Below, one piece after another: positions 11,880 through 22,386 of a stretch of 44,758 bases of DNA (positions are counted from its first letter, which is position 1; each line of letters opens with the position of its first letter). The position numbers and the translations under genes are program-made. The stretch is from NCBI GenBank assembly GCA_022579005.1, contig MU401721.1, positions 1 through 44,758 of the forward strand. Direction: 5' to 3'. This DNA is from Poronia punctata (Eukaryota; Ascomycota; Sordariomycetes; Xylariales; Xylariaceae). The notes beneath the pieces are model-generated. The model was not told the origin of the DNA, did no database searches, and saw only the letters and a list, made by a program, of their open reading frames with translations.

Positions 11880-14728
11880 ATGGTCCTGTCTCCGACTTCG
11901 CAACCTACCGAGGAGGTTGCACCGGCCACAGGAAAGAGCCGTCGCAGCGTGCCCGACATATCTTCTGTAATCAGAGAAACATTTGGCAGGGGCCATCGGA
12001 TTCGGAAGGTTCGATCTCAGAGCATTGCGAATCCGCTGCCGGTAAGCAAGCCCAAGGGGGTCGACCCACAGGACAAACACTACTATCAATGGGTTCCAAT
12101 TGCCTCTTTTAAACCATCCAATATACGGCCCAATGCATGCCTACCTCGTACATATCTAGCAGTATAGTGTTGACAAAGGCTCCGTTCTATCGATTTAGTC
12201 CGGGAATAAACCATCCAACGATGACGCCGCAGATAGCAAGGCCGACATGGGCACAATTCCCGGCAGCTCACCGTCGCCTGCCGACGCCGTATTGGCAAAC
12301 AGTCTGTATAGCGTGCAGATACATCGCCTGCGAGGACATGCCATGGCGATTAGGACCGCTGTGAGGAATGGAAACGATGCCGACATTATTTGGGACTACT
12401 ATGCCCAAATAAGGGACAGTTGTCTCGGTTGGTGTAGGAAATTGGTGACCGCGCCCACGACCAGTCCTACCACGGCCCTCGTACCGCCTGGATTGCCTAT
12501 GCCGCTGAGACCGCCGAGGCCGCCTAGACCCAAAAACCCGAAGCATGCCTCTCTCGATTCTCTACATTTATTCCCCATCCGCACAGACTCGTCGGCTAGT
12601 GATCATGAAGACAAGGTCCCCGGCGTCTATTCGCGCGACCAAGAATGCCAGAAAGCAGTACGCGATTGGGAGACTGCTGTCGACCTTCTCGCCGAATGGT
12701 TGCGATCATCATTGCAGGAGATGTACCACGACTGGGACGACGGGGCGACCGCTGAAGCGTTTGACTGGATATGTCTGGACAAGACGGCCCGCCAGAATAC
12801 CATTTCTCGCATGCGGGATACACTTCTTTCCCAGATGAGAGACCCAGACGTCTTACTCCAATACGAGTTCCGATTTCGCCATTACGATGAAATTCGGCAG
12901 GATCTGGCGAGGGTGTACTCGCTACTCAACCTCTCGGGTATCTCGCACGAAAGGGTGGTGGTGGAGCAACAGATCTCGTCCGAAGGGGACGTCATGCTGG
13001 AATTCGCCAACGCCGCTAGTCGGAACTATCCGGTGTATCGGTTCCGAGTCTCGTCGCACTGCCTGAGGGAGACGTCGTCGCCCATCTTCTCGCGCATGTT
13101 CCGGTCGCATTTTGCCACGGACCTTGACGACGAAGAGACGCGGCGTAGTCTGCCCTCGCCACGTAGTCTCCCCTCACCACCGATTCGCCACGTCTGCGCC
13201 GATGGCAGCGAGGTTATGCTATACCGCATGCCACAGACGGAGGCTAACAGGGGCCAGGCGCTTGAGATATTGCTACATGCGGCGCACAACCACAATGAGA
13301 GGTTGCCTAGGCGGGTCTCGTTCGGCCAGTTTGTCGCCATAGCGGACACGTGCCTTCGCTACCGCTGTACTTCGCCGCTCGAGATCGCCGTTGAGCACAT
13401 GTGGCTGCCGTACTGGCGCGATAAGGTCACAGATGACATGCTCCCCGATGTACTACTTATCGCTTACGTCTTCGGACTCGCCGATAATTTCGCGCGACTG
13501 TCGCGGCTTGCCATCCTGAATATGACGGAGGAGGACCAGGCACAGCAGAAGACTTGGCCTTCCAAAGTCCGTGCGCAGATCTCAGCAGTGCGCCGAGCAA
13601 AGGTACGTTTTTCCCAGTTCTCACTTATCTCCTATAAGGTAACTTGGGTGGGGGTGGTATCTATAAGAAAGCAGGGTATTAACAGGTCATCTTGTAACCT
13701 AGATGGAACAAGTCTACGAGCAGTGCCGAATGACTCTGACTGAGTACCTATGGCCTACACCGCATTTCAAGGGTTCACCATCATCAGACACCGACCGACG
13801 GTCCAGTCAGAGTCAGTCCACCACAACCGCCGGACTGCGTTGCGTCAGGGGCGATCGGGCATGCGACGCACTAAATCTGGGCTGGTACATGAAGCGGTTG
13901 GCGGAGCTCGACATTCTTCCAGCTGTCATGCCCTCACCGGCATTCTCCGTGCCACAGGGGCCGGGGCGGAGCTTGCGAGAAGTGGCCGATGCGCTGTGCC
14001 AAATGACCAGCCCAGACCAGCAGCAGCATGATGGCGTGGTTTGCGACTTCGCCTCGCCCTTCCAGGCTGCCATCAGAGACATTTGTGACGGTGTGCAGGG
14101 CCTAACGCTCGCGGATGTCTCGGTCTCGGGGAAGCCGAAGTGGGCTCTATCAAAACGCCGGAATCGCGATGACGGGAGGGGCCAGGAATTGCTGTTCGCG
14201 ATAGCGGCGCGAGGGGGCAGGGCCGATCCGAGACAGCACGCCGGGGATGATGCAGTCTTAAACCCACAAATCGCTACCACTAGCTCTAGTTCGAATACCG
14301 AAGGGGAAAAGAGTAACGGTGGGACCGATGACGACGCCGTCTACTACGGCATCCTCAGGCTTCTTGTTTATGATGCCCATGACTTACATGCCGCAGCACT
14401 GGTCAACAAGCGCTTCTACCGGAGTTATGTCCGCCACAAGACCGAGCTCTGTGAGGCCGTCGAAGAGTCGAAAGCGGCGCGGCGCCGGACCGACGACTTT
14501 TTAGCTGCCGGTGGCGACGTTTGGCACACTACTCACCCACGGGAAAAGTTTAGATCTGTGGAGGTCTTCCCAACCGAAAATAAATGTTTATCCGGGACTA
14601 CAGCGGACAAGTACGCGGGGGATATCCGAGAACAGTTTTCCGAGCCGCGGCAGGTGAGTGGGGCGAGTACGTTTCGCAGGAGCTATCCTCAAGGTCGGGA
14701 TGGTTACATGCCGGGCGGCTGGATCTGA
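11880..14728 (+). CDS. BTB/POZ-like domain protein
   Basis: Predicted exons are 11880-12041, 12199-13602 and 13703-14728, all joined in phase 0, giving 863 aa. The start ATG has an excellent context (CCACCATGG). Introns of 157 and 100 bp have GTAAGC and GTACGT donors. The first acceptor is TTTAG at 12198; GCAAG at 12240 would also keep the frame. Residues ~150-168 are Pro/Arg-rich. A BTB-like region spans ~315-500: DVMLEF, then FRVSSHCLRETSSPIFSRMF, a low-complexity DLDDEE/SLPSP insert, then a helical part containing FVAIADTCLRYRC, LLIAYVFGLADNF and LAILNM. Near ~740-765, LRLLVYDAHDLHAAALVNKRFYRSY resembles the hydrophobic spacing of an F-box-like helix, but this is weak. No catalytic motif is visible. 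Many fungal BTB proteins are adaptors or of unknown function; the role here is unknown. Confidence 0.75.
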
Positions 14729-15940
14729 TATGTGAAAGGCGGCTCTTGTTATTCATTTTATTGTCTTGAAATTTGGCAAGCCTTGGTTGAGGAAGAGGTT
14801 GGTTTAGGTTCAATGTTTTGTGGAGTTGAGGGTCAAGTGAATCTACACACAATGTCTAACCTGTTACCTAGGTTAAGCCCTGTAATTCTGATTACATCAA
14901 GGTGGCATTTATAGTATCAGTACATAACAGCAGGAGCGCACTTTGCATTGCGAGATTCTGATTAAACCCAGAAATCTTGATCAAACTCAATCTAAAGATG
15001 GTCGAATCTATCGTACCAATTTCGCTTCTTGAGAAGAGCCTGACAAGAGACTTGTCCTTACGAGTAGAACATAGTACCTCTGTAGACCTATGAAATTACC
15101 TAACCTAACCTAGCCTAGCTGACATTCTTTTATCTACTCGTAAACGGTATTAAGCTAACCTAGGCTAGGTTGATTTGGTCTCGGGCGGGCCGAGCCGCAT
15201 TATGCACATTAGCCCAGCCTACCCTAGAATGCCATAATTACTTGACTTGTCTTGTAAAGTGAGATAGAGTGCTTATATACAGTACTTACACGTACTTACC
15301 CTGCCTTATCTACTTACGTATGTTTTAGATGTTACTCTATGGTTAATAATCTGCTGCTTATAAGATATATATTTAGTCTGTTTAGGGGTACCTACTCTCC
15401 TGCTTTTGTTTATGTTGTCTTGTTAGAGGTTGTCAATGTTAACCAATACCTAAACCTAGCATAAGCTAGTCTAGTGTACCTATCTATCTATCACCGGATT
15501 TGTGACGATGATGATGATGATGATAAAATCACTTGACATAAACGCATTACTAAGGTATCTACCTTTTCATAAGTTTGATAACAAAACTACTTACACAATA
15601 CCTACAACGACAGTTTCAATACTGTTTTTTTTTTCCCCCCCGCTTTCCAAATTTATTCCCCCCCCCCCTCTCTACTTTCTAACCTGACTAGCCGGATACC
15701 GACATACATGACTAGATGAATCCATATCTACGCTCATCACATCTAGCATGTTCGTAATAGTCATCGTCTTCGTTTTTGTCTTCGTTGTATCAATCGGCTC
15801 CGAATCATTCTCCCGCCTCGTACACCTCGACCCGGGACATCGAACCATGATATTTCGGAAATATTTCTCCACTGTAGAATATTGATGATGTACCTGTCTC
15901 TTTTTTTATCAGCCCCTTTTCATTCATTCATTCACTCACT
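14729..15940. other. Intergenic region, no gene recognised
   Basis: AT-leaning spacer downstream of the BTB gene. It contains an imperfect inverted repeat built from CCTAACCTAGCCTAGCT-like and AGCTAACCTAGGCTAGG-like arms (about 15095-15172), a (GAT)n tract near 15507-15524, and short T and C runs at 15625-15670. No frame with recognisable content. Confidence 0.5.
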
Positions 15941-16122
15941 CCCCCCCCCCCCCCCCCCCCCGCGGGGGGGGGGGGGGGGGGGGGGGTTGTGGGGTGTTTG
16001 GTGGGGGGGGGTGTGGGGTGTTGTGGTGTTAGGGGTGTGGGGGTATGATGACACNNNNNNNNNNTTTTTTTTCATCCCCATTTAATTCATTAATTATCAA
16101 ACCCCCCCCCCCCCCCCCCCCC
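15941..16122. repeat. Poly-C / poly-G homopolymer tracts flanking an assembly gap
   Basis: About 21 C (15941-15961) are followed after GC by about 23 G, a potential perfect foldback. A G/T-rich stretch follows, then 10 N (16055-16064), and another run of about 21 C (16102-16122). The Ns mark a gap of unknown true length, and homopolymer lengths here are unreliable. The tract sits just downstream of the con-13-like gene, so its 3' UTR or a last short exon could be affected. Confidence 0.9.
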
Positions 16123-16166
16123 TCCTTTTTTTTTATAGGGGTTAGGTCCTGGGAGTTGGATAGGTA

Positions 16167-17036
16167 TTAGGTAAGTAAGTAGGTATGGTAAATTCGACTC
16201 ACCTCTCCCCAATTCCCCCGCAACCCCTCAACACCCCCCGGAACAACCAAATCATACAGCGCGACGACGCCCGACTCGGCGAAATCCTCTCTCCACGAAG
16301 TCATCCCGTACGGGGTGATGGTTTTCTCGTCCCGGCTATACGCGTCTTGCCATTTTTCGCCAAAAGAGAAAGATCCGTCGGGGCCCACGAGGTTTTGTTG
16401 TTTTCCCGAGAGGGCGGCGGCGGAAAAGTCGAGGGAATGGGATAATTCGTGCATGAGGACGCTAGAGCGCCAGCAGTGGTCTGCTACGACGGTGTTGCTG
16501 GCCGACGTCATCGCGCACCAGGGCCTGGGTTGGAAGGTGGGGACGGAGACGAGGTGTTTGAGGTAGGACCGGATTCCGATGGGGATGTGGCTTAGGTTCT
16601 TTTGTTGTAGTTTATTAGGTGTTAGTAAAAAACACACGGTAAGGGGGAGAAGAAAGAGGGGGGGGAGGGGAGGGGAGGGGATGAGGGACTTTACACCAGC
16701 CATTTCATGAAAAGTCACCAAAGACTTCCTATGTCGACACATGACCCACGGCTTGTCGCAGTCGGGATACGTCACGTTGAAAGCTTCAAAGTCGGCGGCG
16801 GCATATCCCAGGGGGGCAGTGTGGAAGGCGCAGTCCCTCGGGATCAGGCCCGAGTCCCAGTGGTCGACGACGAAATCCTGGTAGGGCAGATGACGGTCTA
16901 GACCGGCGCTTATGATGTCCATGTCGAAAGGGGGGTCGAGCGGCGATTTACTCGGGTTTCCTAGATCTAGATCTAGATCTAGACATGAGGATAAGGGGAT
17001 ATAGGCCGCTAGGGCGACGGTAAGTGAGAAGAACAT
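16167..17036 (-). CDS. Secreted con-13-like protein with HExxH motif (putative metallopeptidase)
   Basis: Predicted exons are 17036-16695 and 16598-16167, giving 257 aa. The 96-bp intron (GTAAAG donor, CTAAC branch point, AAAAG acceptor) is phase 0 and stop-free. Residues 1-19 form a hydrophobic signal peptide, followed by an LDLDLD stretch encoded by a tandem AGATCT repeat (16962-16984). DMDIISAG, DRHLPY, DHWDSGLIP, FNVTYPDCDKPWVMCRH and IGIRSYLKHLV match my recollection of the conidiation-specific protein 13 family in Sordariomycetes. HELSH at 164-168 is a zinc-binding HExxH, and WREDFAE (216-222) could supply a third ligand. Secretion is inferred. A GTGAGT donor-like site just before the last residues means the C-terminus could be spliced towards the gap region. 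Con-13 naming is from memory; peptidase activity is inference. Confidence 0.72.
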   Translation of the reverse strand: MFFSLTVALAAYIPLSSCLDLDLDLGNPSKSPLDPPFDMDIISAGLDRHLPYQDFVVDHWDSGLIPRDCAFHTAPLGYAAADFEAFNVTYPDCDKPWVMCRHRKSLVTFHEMAGVKSLIPSPPLPPLFLLPLTVCFLLTPNKLQQKNLSHIPIGIRSYLKHLVSVPTFQPRPWCAMTSASNTVVADHCWRSSVLMHELSHSLDFSAAALSGKQQNLVGPDGSFSFGEKWQDAYSRDEKTITPYGMTSWREDFAESGVVALYDLVVPGGVEGLRGNWGEVSRIYHTYLLT

Positions 17037-17179
17037 TGGCTAATATATGTATGTATGTATGTATCTATGTGTCGAGTGAGGTTCCGGCGCGACGAGACGA
17101 TCAAAAAGGAGGATACATACGCTTGTGTATAATTCAACTACCAGCACCGGTTCTCGTTTGGGGGTTTTTCGCGTTCATT

Positions 17180-17186
17180 CTTATAG
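17180..17186 (-). promoter_or_regulatory. Putative TATA box of the con-13-like gene
   Basis: The minus strand reads CTATAAG here, about 145 bases before the ATG at 17036. Between them lies a short TATG tetranucleotide repeat (about 17047-17063). The spacing is plausible for a fungal core promoter, but there is no independent support. Confidence 0.35.
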
Positions 17187-17808
17187 AAGGAAAAGCGCAA
17201 TATTTGTGGAATCATGGGATATGTTGATCTTGTAAAGATTAATATACATACAGCTCACAACAGCGACTCTTGAAACAGTCGAAAGGACAATACAAAGTTA
17301 TTCATCTATTGTTGTCGTGATATCACACTAAATACAACGGATGCGAAGTACTGAAATCAAACTTGCAGTTTCAGGTTAAGGATGCCGAATAAGTTTTTTT
17401 TTCCCGTGGATTTTGTTTCGTTCTTGGTGTTGTTTGTATATCTATGTATGACATAAATTGGATAAATCCCTAGATAACTCACAACCTGTGACTGCCTACA
17501 GTCTACAGCCTACCCACGGCAGCTCAATTGATACCTGTACGTAGGAAATATGTAGCATTAAATATTGTCCACCTGTGACAGACGACCGGGATATTAGTGA
17601 TGCCATGAGGATATTCTACCAAGACCCCCGTGCATAGTGTGTTGGGTGAACGAGTGTGTCTTTATATATAGTGCAGAGGATGCTAAAATCATGTGACTAA
17701 TCCTTCATACAGAAGGTATATTTGACAGCGAAGCACTTGAAGATAACGATGTGCAGCCATAACTTGGAAATGTCTGATTTATCTACGATAAATGGGATAG
17801 ATACTCTC
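17187..17808. other. Spacer between the amine oxidase 3' end and the con-13-like promoter
   Basis: About 620 bases, somewhat AT-rich, between two minus-strand genes. It should hold the 3' UTR of the amine oxidase and upstream control sequence of the con-13-like gene. No frame or RNA gene is recognised. Confidence 0.5.
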
Positions 17809-20218
17809 TCAAAATGCCATGTTGACACCAAAGTTCTCAGAACCACCCCCTTTTCCAACCTGCAAAGTTGCCAACGTATTGGATAGGGGAACCCCACCCA
17901 CCAACTTCCCTACAGATGACCTTAGTTCTTGAAAGCGAAGTTTCTCAAGGCTCGAGACAAGTCTGTCCTTGACGGCGGGGTTTTCATCCCCGATCAACCC
18001 GGCAATCGAGCTCCATTCGGATGTATTGGCATCCATGTAAGGTGGTAGACCGGTGAAAGGGTTCCCAGCCAGATCCTCCTTGAGAATCTCCATCGCTTGC
18101 ACCAAACCTGGCACCTGATTCTTCCGCACTCCCATCCACGAATGAAGACCGTGTATGACACTCTCAAGCGCGCCGACGACCCATGCATGGTGGGGACTGG
18201 CGGCCTCACCAACAATGACGACGTCACCGGACGGATGGATTAGCTTAGGCCACATGCAGCTGAACTCTTGGGGGCGGAAAAAGGCAAAGGCTCCCATTGT
18301 CGTCGGGTCCTTGGACCAGTCGTGCCGGTGGTGAGTCATGTAGTTTTTCTCTATAAGGTCGTATACCTGCTTCTCCGTCATCTTGGGGGTTTTATGTAGA
18401 CGAGCGAGCTCGCGGAAAAGGAGCTCCTTGAAATCGGGCGAGTCGAACTGCGACGCGAGACGCTGGGAGTCTTGCTGCCAAGTGTACGAACAGAGCAGGA
18501 CGGCTGGCTTGTCCTTGTCGACGTAGATGTTGTATGACGGGTAGACGCAAGTCCGGATCATCAGGTCGGAATGGCCGAGACCGCCTTGCTTGATGTTGTA
18601 GTCCTCGCCGAGGTCATGGATCCACCAGGCACGACTGAACTGGATGGCCACTTTGGCCGCCTGACCGTAACCCAAGCTGCGGGCGGCCTGCTTGGTGGCG
18701 TAGTTGAGGTTTGCCTCGCTGATGTCCATTTTCCCGAGGCATGCGAGTGTGGTCGTGTTGAAGACGGCATCGAAGCTTTTGGCTTTCTTCGAATTGCCGA
18801 CCTCCAGATCTACTTTCATCGTGTCTTTGCGCCGTATCGCTGTGACGGGAGAGTTGAAGTTTACCTTGCCCTCGATCTTGCTATACATCCTCTTGGCCAG
18901 CTCCTGGGCGCCTCCCAGGATACAGTACCAGTTCGTCTTGTCGTCGTAGTCGAAGTCGAGATTTTCCAAGACCGTCTCACTATGCGCTTGGTCATACCAG
19001 TCGGTCCCGCTAGTATGTGTTAGTGTCCGAGATGTGGTATTTCATGACTGGAATCCTCTTACCCGTTGAATGTTTCCATCCACTGGATCGTATCGTAATT
19101 GTACGGCGGGGGAGGAATATCGGTTTGATGGCCGGGTTTTTTTACTTGGGGGAGGCCCGGGGGCGGCCTATTTACCAGCGCATCAAAGGTTAGCGAGTAT
19201 AATCAGGAGCATACATGGGAAATGTCCATTCCTTACCTGCCTAGAAACTCGCGCGTACTGCAAGCATCGTATTTCATCAAGAGATCCCAACCCCTCCGCC
19301 CCCCGGTTTCGAGGTCTTCTTGCAAGGCCTTTCGTAGAGGTTCAATAGCAGCTTTCATCACCTCACCCGGTGAGTGCTGGCGGAGTCTGTGATGCAGCGG
19401 AATCTGTTAACGACTGGGGAAGATATCTTGACCGGCGGGAGTCGGGACCAATCTCTTACATTTTGGGGATGTTGTCGTTCTTGTCAACCATGAGGAACGG
19501 ATCATTGTCTTGTGACTGCGACCGGACATGATCGTAGTTGCTTCCCCATAGAGTAATGTCGTTGAAGCGCCATGGTTCGACATTGTTGCTCATGTAATAA
19601 GGCACGATGGACCCATCAGGGGCCCCCCGGTCCTTGCTGAGGTCCGTCTTTTTCATATCAAGTTTGCCGAACAAGTCAAAGACCCTGATATTGTAAGTTC
19701 ATATCCACCACCTAATCGTCTTTGATATAATGTTGTGGAGCTCACCGCTTCATGACTGCGTTGTCTGGGAACCTCATCGCCCCAACATCGTAGTAGTTGT
19801 GATCATCTTCTGAGAACTTGTACGTGAAGAGTCGCCCTCCCAGCCTCTCCTCAGAACTGGCCTCGTATATCTCGTATGTGAACCTCACTATCGGGGAAAA
19901 GGGGTTTCTCTTAGAGAGCTGTTCATTGAGGTAGTCGAGCACCATGGCGGTGAAGAGACCAGCGGCGCCAGCCCCAACTATCCCGATGTGAACCTCCCTT
20001 TCGACAACGAGATCAATGTCATCCGCACCGGGGGAGAAACCGGCTTCGATAAAGGCACCGGCGTCGGGGAGTTCGTGCTCCGTTAGAAGTAGGTTATCCT
20101 GGCTAAACGGAGCAGCGCGTTTAACAAAGTCATTCCACACCTCCCGGATACCATGGGTGGCCCTGTGCCGGGCCCATTGGTCCCTGATGGAGATGGGTGG
20201 GTTGTCTTGAAGGGACAT
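17809..20218 (-). CDS. Flavin amine oxidase, L-amino-acid-oxidase type
   Basis: Five predicted exons: 20218-19746, 19684-19460, 19386-19237, 19167-19063 and 19009-17809. The introns are 61, 73, 69 and 53 bp. The spliced frame is 717 aa with no internal stop. An FAD-binding Rossmann motif, IGIVGAGAAGL, lies at ~79-89, followed by YEIYEASSEERLGGRL (~114-130) and DVGAMRFPDNAVM (~145-156). The middle contains LETGGRRGWDLLMKYD and YDTIQWMETFNGGTDWYDQ, whose codons are completed across introns. The C-terminal FAD contact, GDVVIVGEAASPHHAWVVGALES, lies at ~581-603. Fungal enzymes of this type oxidatively deaminate amino acids to keto acids, ammonia and hydrogen peroxide. The start lacks a signal peptide and the C-terminus (NMAF) is not a peroxisomal tag, so a cytosolic location is inferred. 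Substrate preference is unknown; another amine substrate is possible. Confidence 0.9.
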
Positions 20219-20311
20219 GGCGGATATCGTGGCAATATTGGCAAGTGGGCTACTGTAGAGTGAAGGAGGTACTGATACTGGAATCCTGGTTGTGCGAGCA
20301 AGACCTCCTAC

Positions 20312-20317
20312 TTATCA
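20312..20317 (-). promoter_or_regulatory. GATA-factor-type site upstream of the amine oxidase
   Basis: The minus strand reads TGATAA, matching the HGATAR consensus of AreA/NIT2-type nitrogen regulators. It lies about 95 bases upstream of the ATG, among further GATA cores at 20223, 20274 and 20322. Amino-acid oxidases are often under nitrogen control, so the site is plausible, but such hexamers also occur by chance. Confidence 0.3.
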
Positions 20318-20334
20318 AGGGGATACGAGATCCC

Positions 20335-20341
20335 TTATATA
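20335..20341 (-). promoter_or_regulatory. Putative TATA box of the amine oxidase gene
   Basis: The minus strand reads TATATAA followed by GGG, 117-123 bases before the ATG at 20218. This is the best core-promoter match in the 5' flank and would give a leader of under 100 bases. Confidence 0.45.
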
Positions 20342-20343
20342 TG

Positions 20344-21808
20344 CAGAAAGCACTGCTCTAGAGGATAATGTGGGCTCCGGCTAGACGGCCTAGATGAAAA
20401 CATGCCCCTCGCACACATCAGCATGAGCCGCCCGACCCCTCGCAAAAGGCGTACAGGACAAGTCTCTACCTTGGCCATCCCATACGAGTTCAACTGGCCT
20501 CCACACCCCCTACATATTTCACTTCCCCATATGGTCTACTACCGGACCACGCCGTGACTTCGTGAGGGACCAGGTTTGGTTGCCCCAATCACCTGAACCT
20601 TCTAGGCAATATATTATGTCTAGTTCCTCAGACATAGGTTCAGCGGCAGGCATTGCGTAGTCGATATGCAGCCTAACAACCTATAACCGTGTTCGTTGCA
20701 GGTTGTTCAGTCAACTTTTCATCTTCCGTCTTTTCCCTCATTGGAACAAGAACAGTAGTAGCTCCACATGAACGCTGCCATCCAGGAAGCCGACTGCTTC
20801 GGCGACTCGGAAGGTTTCAGTGATATATCCTCAGTCAGTACCTATTACAACTCCTATCAAGCCGTGTTAGGGTTGATGTCGTCGGATCTTTCAAGAATCA
20901 AGCAGCAATAAACCAGGTATAAAAAGAGGTACCCACCAAACGAACTGTAGACTTCTCCGCAGCTACCAACTTCAGCTTGCCTTGGTGCATCTTATTGCAT
21001 TTTCCTGGCTGCGTCTCGCCAAAAGGGGTAGATGGCCCGTTGATTCAGCTTCAAATATGGAGCGATTCGTGGTTTGCCTCAGCTGAGAATTGCGATAGTA
21101 TACGATTTGCATGCCCAATGACTTAAATCTCGGGGCAGATTGACGGACGCCAGGGAATCATACAGCCAATTGCCGAGGAGCCCACACGAGTTTGAACGGG
21201 GTTGATTGCTTTTTTAACGACACTCTTGGGATTTACCAACCGCGATCACGACGCTCCCACTCTACACCCTCAAGACCTTTCTTGCTCAAGGAGTCGATTA
21301 AATGCTGTAGAGTTGAGAGTCGGTCTCTCCGCAGCACATGTTCGATTGGTTAGGTACTGTATCTCGAGTCCCGTCAGAGTCGCAAGACAGTGTGTTCTTT
21401 CCCCCACTCACAGCCAACACCTAGGGTAACAGTATTGCGTGTGCCACGTTGATCGCGCCTTCATCAAGCTTCAATACCTTTGCGAAGCGACTACCCTAAG
21501 TAGCCCGCAGTGTCTCGTGATTGCCCGGGTTTTACGAGGGAGATTGTGTTCCCCTTCTCAAAACCATGGCACTTGTATAGGAGCAGAATAGGCTAGTTAG
21601 CCGATTACTGCTTTTTGATGAAAAGTGGTCGTTGCCAAGACATTTCGAATTCTAGTAAGAAGTTTTCTTGGCATTAAGCACTTGCCAGGACGTGCCAGGC
21701 CCCTTGCTAGGACTAGCCACAGATTTGGCATAAGCCACAAGATAGCCCCAACTAGCATTCTAACCTTAGACCTAACCTAGCCCTTAGGTCAGCAAAAGTG
21801 ATAGATCC
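20344..21808. other. Intergenic region upstream of the amine oxidase
   Basis: No reading frame above 75 codons and no recognised family. A plus-strand TATAAAAAG string at about 20918 could be a core promoter for an unseen transcript, but no coding sequence follows it. Confidence 0.45.
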
Positions 21809-22386
21809 GGCCAAGTAGGTTAGATCAGGTGAATCCAAAAGCCATGGCCATGGGAGGTGGTGGAAAGGTCATGACCACGAGAGGTCATCTCCAAAGCCAT
21901 TGCCCAGGCGGTGACTAGATGGGTCATGGCCATGAGGGGTGAATAAAGGGGCCAGGTTAGGTGATTTCTGAAGCCAAGGGCTAGGGGGGTCAAACTCGAA
22001 GCCACAGGCTAAGGGGGTTGGAAACCAAAGCCACGGCCAAGGAAGGTGAAATCCAAGGCCATGTCTATGGGGGGCCATTTATAAAGCCATTATCAAAAGG
22101 GGTGACATAGAAAGGTCATGGCCATGGGAGGTGACTAGAAAGGTTATGGCCATGAGAGGTGAACAGGGGTGTTATGGTCAAGGGATGTCATTTCTAAAGC
22201 CATGGCCAAGGAGGTTGAATCCAAAGTCATGGCTAAGGGGGTGACTGGAAAGGTCATGGTCATGAGAGGTGGCTGGAGGGTCATGGCCATAGGTGCTACC
22301 AGGGAAGGTCATGGCCATGAGAAGTGAAATCTACGGCCATGACTATAGGGGGGTGAATGGGAGTGTTAAGGGGGGCCATGGCTAGC
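21809..22386. repeat. Degenerate ~28-bp minisatellite, about 20 units
   Basis: The stretch is built from head-to-tail units of about 27-29 bases resembling GTCATGGCCATGAGAGGTGA plus a short variable end such as CTGGAAA or ATCCAAA. Unit starts recur as GTCATGG, GCCATGG, GCCACGG or GGCCATG. Units differ mostly by substitutions and 1-2 base indels, so it is an old array. Minus-strand frames of 60-69 codons run through it only because the units lack stops in one frame; they look non-coding. Confidence 0.85.

Noticed and set aside
21809..22386. Regular repeats considered as a CRISPR array
   Set aside because: Units are contiguous and diverged, with no constant repeat and unique spacer pattern, and the host is a eukaryote.
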